In this document: positions 38,782 through 44,993 of the stretch, piece after piece
How positions within the stretch are numbered: the stretch's first letter is position 1
How the letters are laid out: each line of letters starts with the position of its first letter
IMG/VR virus record: IMGVR_UViG_3300031851_000046
Coordinates: 1 to 44,993 of that record
Source of the DNA: a virus
Direction: 5' to 3' (one strand)
DNA length: 44,993 nucleotides
Program-made: the position numbers and the translations under genes
The notes under the pieces: model-generated
Seen by the model: only the letters and a program-made list of their open reading frames with translations
The model's database searches: none
What the model was told of the DNA's origin: nothing

Positions 38782-38961
38782 TCAACACTTTTTTTCTAGT
38801 TTGTTTAATAAAAGATGTTTTGTCTCTATTAAACAATTTATTTCATGTATGTATCTTTCCTCGTTCTCTTGAGTGTCTATTGAATAATTTTCAATCTCTT
38901 CAATTTTTTTGTTAATTAAGTTAATGACAACTGAATTAAATTTTTCTTTAAGTTCGCTCAT
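38782..38961 (-). CDS. Small coiled-coil protein
   Basis: A 59-residue protein: MSELKEKFNSVVINLINKKI, then EEIENYSIDTQENEERYIHE. Helical. Its ATG overlaps the preceding stop as ATGA, and its TGA stop lies inside the TTGACA of the rIIA promoter. Confidence 0.6.
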   Translation of the reverse strand: MSELKEKFNSVVINLINKKIEEIENYSIDTQENEERYIHEINCLIETKHLLLNKLEKKC

Positions 38962-39074
38962 TCTTCTTCTTCTGTTCCAAGTATAATTAATAAAAATAAA
39001 ACCGCCAATAAAAACCCTGTGAATACATTTATCGAGTAAGTTAATTGATTAAAATTTGTTATTATGTTTCCCAT
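38958..39074 (-). CDS. Tiny membrane peptide
   Basis: A 38-residue frame: MGNIITNFNQLTYSINVFTG, then FLLAVLFLLIILGTEEEE. One membrane segment (about 19-33) and an acidic tail. It overlaps both neighbours, so it is translated in a coupled operon just upstream of rIIA. Confidence 0.6.
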   Translation of the reverse strand: MGNIITNFNQLTYSINVFTGFLLAVLFLLIILGTEEEE

Positions 39075-39250
39075 AAGTAGATTTCATTTCCTTGTAATTT
39101 GCGACTATATCTAGTTAAAGGGAATTCCCTCATCTTGTCAATCAAATTCTGCAAGCTTGCGTCCTTGAAGGTTAAGATAATTTCATCAATAGTTTTATCA
39201 ATTATATCTAAAGAATATTCCTCTGTGCTTGGTGCAATATATAAGTTCAT
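39062..39250 (-). CDS. Small unknown protein, coupled
   Basis: A 62-residue protein (APSTEEYSLDIIDKTIDEII, then FKDASLQNLIDKMREFPLTR), joined by ATGA to the upstream gene. Helical; function unknown. Confidence 0.6.
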   Translation of the reverse strand: MNLYIAPSTEEYSLDIIDKTIDEIILTFKDASLQNLIDKMREFPLTRYSRKLQGNEIYLWET

Positions 39251-39804
39251 GCTACCATTAAGTTTACACCTCTATTTAAAGGTAAAATTCTTTCAATTAA
39301 CAGATCGACTACCGCCCAAGATATATCTAGCATTTCTTGGCATTCTTTGCGATCTCCACCAAATTGAGATTGATTTGCACTCATGTGAACTTGGTATCCC
39401 TCGTCATCCCTAGCAACGCTTGAGCCTTGCTTGAGTACATGAGATTGAGTTGCTTGATCCCATTGATATTGCTTGTGCCTATGATTGCTTGTTATATATG
39501 CAATAGCATTGGGTGAGGTGAATTTGTCTTCACCATTGGAATATTTCTTATTCACCCCATATTTTAAGAAGTCGATTTCTGCACATGGAAATTCATTCTT
39601 GAGACTATGCAATCGAACACATACCCCAATACCCTTATGCTTACCTTGTCGCTCCTCTAGGAAGTGATAGAAGCCTGTCTTAGTTGTGTAAGACGCAGTC
39701 TGTATCTCCCCTTCAAACTTACTGCTAACTTTATTTCGTTTAATAAAGATGTCTTCGGGCTGATAGTCATGCCAATGGATTTGTTTACTTTGCCAATAAT
39801 TCAT
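39247..39804 (-). CDS. Unknown 185-residue protein
   Basis: A protein with YWQSKQIHWHDYQPEDIFIK, SYTTKTGFYHFLEERQGKHK, SPNAIAYITSNHRHKQYQWD and a C-terminal MLDISWAVVDLLIERILPLN. No family recognised. Histidines and acidic residues are frequent, but no metal motif is evident. Overlaps the upstream gene by four bases. Confidence 0.6.
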   Translation of the reverse strand: MNYWQSKQIHWHDYQPEDIFIKRNKVSSKFEGEIQTASYTTKTGFYHFLEERQGKHKGIGVCVRLHSLKNEFPCAEIDFLKYGVNKKYSNGEDKFTSPNAIAYITSNHRHKQYQWDQATQSHVLKQGSSVARDDEGYQVHMSANQSQFGGDRKECQEMLDISWAVVDLLIERILPLNRGVNLMVA

Positions 39805-39995
39805 TTGTTTAATTCGTTGTGAGCGTACTTGTTTGCGTTTGCTCTAATTAATGTTTTCTTACCAATTTTTCTTTTCTTGTTATGTACGCTATATTTTTTT
39901 TCCAACTTCTTCATAACTGCCTTATAACCGCAAAGCTCAAAGACTTTAAAATTGTTATAGCGAAGATCATTACAAGTTAATTCCTCTCGTTCCAT
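39801..39995 (-). CDS. Small basic protein, leaderless
   Basis: A 64-residue protein, strongly basic in the second half (KKLEKKYSVHNKKRKIGKKT). Likely nucleic-acid binding. First gene of a six-gene coupled operon reaching 38782. Confidence 0.6.
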   Translation of the reverse strand: MEREELTCNDLRYNNFKVFELCGYKAVMKKLEKKYSVHNKKRKIGKKTLIRANANKYAHNELNK

Positions 39996-40030
39996 AATAT
40001 AATACTGACAGAATAACTAATTGATGTCAA
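39996..40030 (-). promoter_or_regulatory. Leaderless promoter
   Basis: -35 TTGACA, 17 bases, -10 CAGTAT, TATATT, then ATG at 39995. Confidence 0.72.
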
Positions 40031-40031
40031 G

Positions 40032-40316
40032 TCAAAAAACGAATTCATCATAAACTAGCAAAGGTTTGTTTGGATTGTCCATTGGTTGAATTGTGCCTAG
40101 CGTATTGTATTCAAAAAATTCAATAGCTTCTTCTTCTGTCATACCATCTTCATCGACAAAGGCTTGAACAATTTTAGTGGCAGAGTATACAAGCTTGCCG
40201 TCCATATCCATGCCTAGGATCGCTCGATTAAATGTAGAGCGAGGTTCAAGCACAATCGCATCGGGATTAATCTCTGCGACTTGCTCTATCCAATATTCTT
40301 CTATTGAGAATTCCAT
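40032..40316 (-). CDS. Small acidic protein
   Basis: A 94-residue protein (QVAEINPDAIVLEPRSTFNR, then AFVDEDGMTEEEAIEFFEYN). The DEDGMTEEEAIEFFEYN stretch is common to phage hypotheticals, unknown function. An AAGGA seven bases before the ATG gives a normal ribosome site; it is downstream of the glycosylase. Confidence 0.66.
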   Translation of the reverse strand: MEFSIEEYWIEQVAEINPDAIVLEPRSTFNRAILGMDMDGKLVYSATKIVQAFVDEDGMTEEEAIEFFEYNTLGTIQPMDNPNKPLLVYDEFVF

Positions 40317-40332
40317 AAAATTTTCCTTTCAA

Positions 40333-41109
40333 TTAGCTTTCTAAGCAGTAACTCCAATAGCGAGAATTTCTTCTGCCTTGGACTTTATTCCAATAAATTT
40401 CTCTTGCAACATTAGGAGAAACACCAAACTTATTACAACGATCAAGCCATTCTTTTTCCATTTCTTGATATGCTTGTAGCGTGTTTGCGTGACCTTTCTT
40501 GAGATCATGCCCCATGAAGCGGAGCAAGTGAACATCTAAGCAACAGAGTTGAGATTCAATAGGGTAACTTAATGAAAGGGCATAGGTAGTCTTCGCATTG
40601 CCTAGACCATAAATACTACCGATAAGACGATTGCGACACTCTTGCCAAGTTTCATCATCTTGCTTCTTGAACTGATCGGGGTCTTCTCTAAACTTGGTTG
40701 CCAACTCCCATAATCCACGCTCTCTACGCTCATACAAGCCAACCTTAGCATCTACGATAAGTTGCTTTAGCTTATCCTTGGAGATCGTCCAAGACAGATC
40801 ACGCATGGCACACTCATAGCCTCGCACATTGCTTTCCCAAGTAGTATGTACGCTCATAATGGCAAATACCCAACGAGCAAACATTTCCGAATCATCTTGA
40901 GGAACAAGTGACTCCCAATATTCTTCACCTTCTTTAACTAAACGAAGGGTAAGATTGTTGAAGAAACTATCAACTTTTTTTAATTGATTAGTCTTATGTA
41001 CTGCACTTGCTTTTTCAAGAGTTTCCTTGAATGGAAATAGCATTTGCTCAAATAAGCTAGTAGTAGTTAGACCAATATTTTTTTCTGTAATCATTTCTGT
41101 AATCATCAT
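40333..41109 (-). CDS. HhH-GPD DNA glycosylase-like protein
   Basis: A 258-residue protein with LIGSIYGLGNAKTTYALSLS (162-181, hairpin with K173) and D192 in CCLDVHLLRFMG, the HhH-GPD layout. The N-terminal half is a helical bundle not shared with the 29849-30439 protein. Two such enzymes in one phage suggest work on a modified base or repair of damaged DNA; the substrate is not visible. Leaderless promoter. Confidence 0.76.
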   Translation of the reverse strand: MMITEMITEKNIGLTTTSLFEQMLFPFKETLEKASAVHKTNQLKKVDSFFNNLTLRLVKEGEEYWESLVPQDDSEMFARWVFAIMSVHTTWESNVRGYECAMRDLSWTISKDKLKQLIVDAKVGLYERRERGLWELATKFREDPDQFKKQDDETWQECRNRLIGSIYGLGNAKTTYALSLSYPIESQLCCLDVHLLRFMGHDLKKGHANTLQAYQEMEKEWLDRCNKFGVSPNVAREIYWNKVQGRRNSRYWSYCLES

Positions 41110-41144
41110 TTTATAAGTATGTAGGATTTTTATGTTGATGTCAA
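41110..41144 (-). promoter_or_regulatory. Leaderless promoter
   Basis: -35 TTGACA, 17 bases, -10 CATACT, TATAAA, then ATG at 41109. Confidence 0.75.
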
Positions 41145-41153
41145 CACTTTTTT

Positions 41154-41591
41154 TTAATTAACGAACAATTTACCATTGCATTGAGGACAATAATATTTTG
41201 CTCGCTTGCGAATTCTATGTCTTTGATACCTCACTCCACAACATTCTTGATCGTATTTATAGTGAGTTTCGGGTTTAATTAAATTCGCCTTACTACAAGC
41301 CATTGGAGTTGCACCAACTTTAATAGCCCAATTTTTCCACACTCTCCCATGCCCCTTGAACCTGTCATGCGTCCAAGCAAGTGCATGAGCAATTTCATGC
41401 AATATAGTGTCTTCAACTTCGCTTTCGTTATTCAGTTTTGCATACCATGTGGAAAGAGTAATTTTTTTCTTGTAATAATGGCATCTACCAAGAGTGCGTT
41501 TGCAATCTTCAAAATGAAAACTGAATTTATCTGATAAGCCCCATTCATCTATATGAAGTAAGGCAAGTGTCTCTGCATCGTTTAATGTCAT
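41154..41591 (-). CDS. SprT-like zinc metalloprotease
   Basis: A 145-residue protein with H65-E-x-x-H69 (LHEIAHAL) and a further histidine at 81 (KGHGR), the SprT/Spartan metal site, and a C-terminal zinc ribbon with C117/C118 and C135-x2-C138. SprT-type proteins may cleave DNA-protein crosslinks; phage members are frequent. Its start sits at a leaderless promoter with a weak -10. Confidence 0.84.
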   Translation of the reverse strand: MTLNDAETLALLHIDEWGLSDKFSFHFEDCKRTLGRCHYYKKKITLSTWYAKLNNESEVEDTILHEIAHALAWTHDRFKGHGRVWKNWAIKVGATPMACSKANLIKPETHYKYDQECCGVRYQRHRIRKRAKYYCPQCNGKLFVN

Positions 41592-41617
41592 GTTATAACA
41601 CTAAATGAAAAACAGAA

Positions 41618-42016
41618 TTATGTCAAGCTTTTTTTCGCTAATTGATCTTCAATATCCCAAACCCCTCTGCTACAATACTTTAAACGATTTGATTCAGCAA
41701 ATGATTTGGCGAGAGAAGGAAAACTATCTTCTCTTTCACCTTCATAGATATCTCCATCTTCATACCAAGATTCATAGGTTGATATATGTAACTCGAAAGT
41801 TCCATCGAAACGCAATTCTTTTTCCAACCAACTAGGCATATCTTCTCCACCTTTTTCGTAAAGATGAACTTGTCCGACATGATCGGGGTAGAATTTCATG
41901 TGCTTGCGAACAGGAGAATTCATTATTATATTTTCAAAAATTCTTCTTAACTCATTATTTGAACAAGTTGTGTTCTCGGTTCTCTGAAAAAATGCAGTAT
42001 GTGCTTCACCACTCAT
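41618..42016 (-). CDS. Unknown protein, coupled
   Basis: A 132-residue protein from the ATG at 42016 (MSGEAHTAFFQRTENTTCSN), which overlaps the upstream stop as TAATG. A central YEKGGEDMPSWLEKELRFDG and acidic STYESWYEDGDIYEGEREDS. No family recognised. Confidence 0.6.
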   Translation of the reverse strand: MSGEAHTAFFQRTENTTCSNNELRRIFENIIMNSPVRKHMKFYPDHVGQVHLYEKGGEDMPSWLEKELRFDGTFELHISTYESWYEDGDIYEGEREDSFPSLAKSFAESNRLKYCSRGVWDIEDQLAKKSLT

Positions 42017-42231
42017 TAGTTTATTTTCCAAATATCGTCAAATCCAATTAATGCTTCTGTATCTCCACCGATATAGTCTCCATCGAACCCATTTTCATTT
42101 TCAACCAATATTGCCCCTCTTGATCTTTGTATCTGTTTTACTTTTCCATCTTGCTCGATGTCGGATTTAAAACCAACCCAATCACCGACTTCAATTTTAA
42201 ATTCCTCGTCCCATTTGTTTGTTATTTTCAT
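42016..42231 (-). CDS. Small SH3-like protein
   Basis: A 71-residue protein from the ATG at 42231 (MKITNKWDEEFKIEVGDWVG), joined to the upstream gene by ATGA with AAGGAG ten bases before. FKIEVGDWVGFKSDIEQDGK resembles small barrel domains. Function unknown. Confidence 0.6.
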   Translation of the reverse strand: MKITNKWDEEFKIEVGDWVGFKSDIEQDGKVKQIQRSRGAILVENENGFDGDYIGGDTEALIGFDDIWKIN

Positions 42232-42410
42232 AAATCCCATTCTCCTTGTATAATATTATCTATATCTTGTTGTGCCTTGTCGTATGCGGTATTTTCACTA
42301 TGATCTTCGCACTCATCGTCATAAAGCTCAAGCACATCTTGTGCATGGTGACGAGGTATTTGATCTTGTTTAATTAATTCTTTTAATTGTGCAACTAAGT
42401 ATTCTCTCAT
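42228..42410 (-). CDS. Small acidic helical protein, coupled
   Basis: A 60-residue protein (REYLVAQLKELIKQDQIPRH, then LYDDECEDHSENTAYDKAQQ). Start joined to the upstream gene by TAATG. Confidence 0.58.
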   Translation of the reverse strand: MREYLVAQLKELIKQDQIPRHHAQDVLELYDDECEDHSENTAYDKAQQDIDNIIQGEWDL

Positions 42411-42622
42411 TATTTATTGTCTCCATCATGTATGGGAATCGGAGAAAATAAGCTATTCCATTCTTCTTCGATTTCAATATCAGCGATACTCTCTAATCCT
42501 TCGTAGCCTTCAACAAGTAAATTAATAATATCCGCAACATTCATGTTCATAGCTTCTGCTTCTGCAAGATCGTATCTCATGTCATCAATGGATGGTTTTT
42601 TTTTCATATTTTTTTTATTCAT
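42410..42622 (-). CDS. Small acidic protein
   Basis: A 70-residue protein from the ATG at 42622 (MNKKNMKKKPSIDDMRYDLA); longer or shorter starts are possible. Acidic C-terminal half (SIADIEIEEEWNSLFSPIPI). Part of the operon following DNA ligase. Confidence 0.55.
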   Translation of the reverse strand: MNKKNMKKKPSIDDMRYDLAEAEAMNMNVADIINLLVEGYEGLESIADIEIEEEWNSLFSPIPIHDGDNK

Positions 42623-42878
42623 AATTATTCCAATCTCTTTCATTTCCTAATTCAATTATAGACTCATGTTCTATTTCTAATTTAATAAATTTTTTGTATA
42701 AGTTATCTATTTTGTTTTTTAAATAAGCAATGTACTTCCACTCATCAGATTCCCTTAACTCCATAAACTCTAATTCTGCCTCTAGGTCTTTTATTTGAAG
42801 GCGAGTATCTCTAAGCTTGAGATATACCTCTTCTTCTTTCTTTAAACCATCTAGTGCTTTTTTATTCATCTGATTCAT
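42615..42878 (-). CDS. Coiled-coil protein
   Basis: An 87-residue protein with long heptads (KALDGLKKEEEVYLKLRDTR, then LQIKDLEAELEFMELRESDE). Overlaps neighbours at both ends. Confidence 0.6.
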   Translation of the reverse strand: MNQMNKKALDGLKKEEEVYLKLRDTRLQIKDLEAELEFMELRESDEWKYIAYLKNKIDNLYKKFIKLEIEHESIIELGNERDWNNYE

Positions 42879-43071
42879 TCGTTGCTACAATTAAAAGTTT
42901 GACATCTTTCCCCTCTCCTGTCAAGCCTAAACTTTCTACAACCTCTCCATAGATCGAACCATCTTCGGGAGCAATACTAATCCACGCACAATTTTGCTCT
43001 CCATCATCAGTTGTATAAACATCCCATTCAAATTCTCGTAATCTAGCTTTTTGATATTTAGTCAGTTTCAT
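42862..43071 (-). CDS. Small acidic protein
   Basis: A 69-residue protein from the ATG at 43071 (MKLTKYQKARLREFEWDVYT), acidic C-terminus. The ATG overlaps the preceding gene by 14 bases. Confidence 0.58.
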   Translation of the reverse strand: MKLTKYQKARLREFEWDVYTTDDGEQNCAWISIAPEDGSIYGEVVESLGLTGEGKDVKLLIVATNESDE

Positions 43072-43312
43072 CCCAATATTCTCTTTCTTTATTTGCAATA
43101 AAATCACACAACCACATTCCGAAATCTCTCAAGTCGTATGCTAATCTATTTTTGTTATCCTGTTTCACCCAAAATACTCCATTTCGACAAACTATTTCGT
43201 ACCTATCTCTAACTGCTTCTAGGTCTTCGACTGATAAATTGCCACAACACTCTTCTAATAAATGATCTAAAATTTTATGTAAGTTATCTGAGTTATTTGA
43301 TTCAAAATTCAT
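43058..43312 (-). CDS. Small unknown protein, coupled
   Basis: An 84-residue protein (NFESNNSDNLHKILDHLLEE, then GVFWVKQDNKNRLAYDLRDF) with a pair of cysteines in the N-terminal third. Joined to the upstream gene by ATGA. Confidence 0.6.
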   Translation of the reverse strand: MNFESNNSDNLHKILDHLLEECCGNLSVEDLEAVRDRYEIVCRNGVFWVKQDNKNRLAYDLRDFGMWLCDFIANKEREYWDETD

Positions 43313-43554
43313 TTTAATTTATTAATCTCTACATTCAAATGATGCCATTCGTTTTCATCTACAAAATCTTTTGATATTGTTAGCGTGATACTTCCATTGC
43401 CATCACTAAAGGCTTCGTCAATTAATCTAGGAATTTCTCTTGAGTGCCAACCGCCAAAGATTAAACCTTCGTGCAATTTTTTACTCAATTCAATTTCGGG
43501 ATCAAATTTCTGAGGATTACTTCCTTCAAAAAAATCTTCAATTATATTACTCAT
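43309..43554 (-). CDS. Small unknown protein, coupled
   Basis: An 81-residue protein (SKKLHEGLIFGGWHSREIPR, then GSITLTISKDFVDENEWHHL). Overlaps the ligase gene by eight bases. Confidence 0.6.
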   Translation of the reverse strand: MSNIIEDFFEGSNPQKFDPEIELSKKLHEGLIFGGWHSREIPRLIDEAFSDGNGSITLTISKDFVDENEWHHLNVEINKLK

Positions 43555-44737
43555 AGTCTCTAAACGCTATTGCGTATGGGAATCGGGGAACTCCATCGGG
43601 AGTTAGTTCAAAGAATTTAATAGTTGCCTGTTTGCCAATATAGTATTCTTTGTTATTAAGAATCTCTGCAAGATAGTCAAAGTTGCCTTTAATATTTGAA
43701 TTAAAATTTTGTTCAGTTTTGTCGCAATAGCAAACAAGATGTTTTGCCGTACCTGTTCTATTGCCGTTACCCTCTTCGATGTTTACAACCTTATATTCTG
43801 CATCCATGAAGTCTTTACGCTTGAGTAGCTTTGCACTACGCTTAGATTTCTCATAAGTATAATTTATGCGAATCATTTGACCCTCATAACCATCAGCGAC
43901 ATATTTTTTGTAATGTTCATCAAGATCATCAAAACTAAAAGCAATAGATGTCTTTACCATCTTTACATGATCGTCAGAATCTATTTCTACTGCAAAAAAT
44001 CTTTCTGAAAATAAACTATTTTTTGAGAATGTGTCACTTCTTGGAATGTCATAAATATGATACTGAACTAAAGATTTGGATTCTACCATAGCACTTTCAT
44101 ACTTGTTAAGTTTTTTATCAAAAGATTTATCTGTATCAGATTTTGTGCGACTTGGGGTTTGCTTTCTTACGAGCGAAACTATTTTATTAAAATCATGTTT
44201 CAATTCGTGATTATATAGCTCTCCATCAAGCACCAAGGAGTTATCTGTATCAAAATAACTTTGAACAGATTCTATGATATGTGGTATAGAATCAATGGTT
44301 CTACCACTACGAGTCCTAGCGATAATCTGATCTCCTTCTTTGCGAACAATGCAACGAATACCATCTAGTTTCGGTTGGCAATACACCATGCCCTCATCTG
44401 CGAAAACGCTCTGTATTGCAGTCTTTCTATCGTCATAGGATTGTGCAAGCATTGGATCAAAGTATTGTCGAGATTCTGCATCTTGAGGAGTAAGTGCGTA
44501 CCCTTCTTTTAACTTTTTTTCCCATTTAGCCTGTGCTTCAGACTTTGCTTGCTCTTCGTTAGTAGTCTCGTTGCTTCTGCCAACATTTTTTGCCGTTGCG
44601 GTAGTCGGCTTGTCTTGCGTCAATTTCATTCCAACCAATCCCTTGATAGCGTAAAAAGAATTGCCGTCTATGTGCATCGTCCATTCTCTAAGCCTATCAA
44701 CAGAATCTATTTTATATAGTGTTTCTAATTTCATCAT
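43547..44737 (-). CDS. ATP-dependent DNA ligase
   Basis: A 396-residue enzyme. The N-terminal 80 residues form a WGR-like domain (LYKIDSVDRLREWTMHIDGN, then GLVGMKLTQDKP and KNVGRSNETTNEEQAKSEAQ) often found in phage ligases. The adenylation core has motif I QPKLDGIR (K123), DGELYNH (171-177, motif III-like) and SAKLLKRKDF (motif V). It seals nicks in phage DNA. It heads a coupled operon of eight small genes and is translated from a leaderless transcript with ATG as first codon. Confidence 0.92.
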   Translation of the reverse strand: MMKLETLYKIDSVDRLREWTMHIDGNSFYAIKGLVGMKLTQDKPTTATAKNVGRSNETTNEEQAKSEAQAKWEKKLKEGYALTPQDAESRQYFDPMLAQSYDDRKTAIQSVFADEGMVYCQPKLDGIRCIVRKEGDQIIARTRSGRTIDSIPHIIESVQSYFDTDNSLVLDGELYNHELKHDFNKIVSLVRKQTPSRTKSDTDKSFDKKLNKYESAMVESKSLVQYHIYDIPRSDTFSKNSLFSERFFAVEIDSDDHVKMVKTSIAFSFDDLDEHYKKYVADGYEGQMIRINYTYEKSKRSAKLLKRKDFMDAEYKVVNIEEGNGNRTGTAKHLVCYCDKTEQNFNSNIKGNFDYLAEILNNKEYYIGKQATIKFFELTPDGVPRFPYAIAFRDYE

Positions 44738-44772
44738 TCCTTAATACTGACAGAAAATCTGTGATCTGTCAA
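44738..44772 (-). promoter_or_regulatory. Leaderless promoter of DNA ligase
   Basis: -35 TTGACA, 17 bases, -10 CAGTAT, TAAGGA, then ATG-ATG at 44737. Confidence 0.74.
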
Positions 44773-44778
44773 GCTTTT

Positions 44779-44916
44779 TTATTCCTCTTCGTAAAATAAG
44801 CACATGAAGCTTGCGAAAATGCAGTACCCTAGCACCCCAATGCAAATTACTGAACCTTTAATCCAATCAATAATTTTTTTCAACTTATTTGCTTCAGTCC
44901 TGTTTTCTTTCTGCAT
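44779..44916 (-). CDS. Tiny membrane protein
   Basis: A 45-residue frame: MQKENRTEANKLKKIIDWIK, then GSVICIGVLGYCIFASFMCL and FYEEE. One membrane segment (about 22-40) preceded by a basic stretch. It overlaps the end of the gene that enters from the right. Confidence 0.58.
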   Translation of the reverse strand: MQKENRTEANKLKKIIDWIKGSVICIGVLGYCIFASFMCLFYEEE

Positions 44917-44993
44917 TCTACATTTGATTTATATAACTCTTGTTGATACTTTAGTTCGCTTTCTGCTCCTCGTAAAGTAAAAATGGCTTTATT
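44880..44993 (-). CDS. C-terminal end of a gene entering the window
   Basis: An open frame reads in from the right edge and ends with a TGA at 44880-44882. The visible 37 residues (KAIFTLRGAESELKYQQELY, then KSNVECRKKTGLKQIS) are helical and basic. No start is visible, and the overlap with the membrane protein gene is 37 bases. Confidence 0.4.
   Translation of the reverse strand, partial: NKAIFTLRGAESELKYQQELYKSNVECRKKTGLKQIS

Overview
The window is a large piece of the genome of a tailed double-stranded DNA phage (Caudoviricetes), probably a T4-superfamily-like myovirus with a big AT-rich genome. The evidence is a packaging and head block in T4-like order (large terminase, portal, prohead protease with scaffold, decoration protein, major capsid), a phage sigma factor, a PhoH ATPase, an rIIA/rIIB pair, an ATP-dependent DNA ligase and dozens of tiny genes. 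I cannot name the phage or its host. Many early genes have sigma70-type promoters (TTGACA/T, 17 bases, TATAAT-like) that end exactly at the start codon, so the host probably translates leaderless mRNA well.

Layout. (1) 1-12011, minus strand, late block: PhoH, a GAF-domain protein, a zinc-ribbon protein, a sigma factor with a cysteine cluster, a protein with an internal duplication, a 2OG-Fe(II) oxygenase, a zinc-finger/ERCC4 nuclease, terminase, portal, protease-scaffold, decoration protein and major capsid protein (cut by the window edge). (2) 12046-15919, plus strand: a small MbcA/ParS-like protein, two linked fibre genes with Ig-like DUF5011 repeats, and a 187-residue protein. (3) 15930-19043, minus strand: small genes, including a second 2OG oxygenase. 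(4) 19264-23256, plus strand: small early genes, most with their own leaderless promoter, including two families of small paralogues, a HAD phosphatase, a membrane protein and a 41-residue basic peptide. (5) 23473-44993, minus strand: small early genes and short coupled operons containing a DUF932 protein, two HhH-GPD DNA glycosylases, tRNA-Cys, a tRNA-like gene with a broken anticodon arm, a structured noncoding RNA, a lipoprotein, rIIB, rIIA, a SprT-like protease and DNA ligase.

Two features stand out. First, about ten copies of a composite dyad element lie between genes from 17.8 to 31.8 kb. Each has one or two arms ending in ATAGTTAG/CTAACTAT around a GC-rich core, usually with a conserved box containing TTCAACTA and TTGCACAATT; several arms also supply the stop codon of the neighbouring gene. 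Second, a roughly 440-nt intergenic transcript unit (32542-32979) has a perfect consensus promoter, several nested hairpin domains, no reading frame and an intrinsic terminator. I recognise neither as a known family. The fibre locus also looks like a natural tip replacement: the first fibre ends in a tip that cuts a DUF5011 domain in two, and the missing half of that domain begins the next gene.

Within operons, genes are joined by ATGA or TAATG overlaps. Several stop codons (TGA) and terminator T-runs run straight into the TTGAC of the next promoter, so this is an extremely compact one-gene, one-promoter design.
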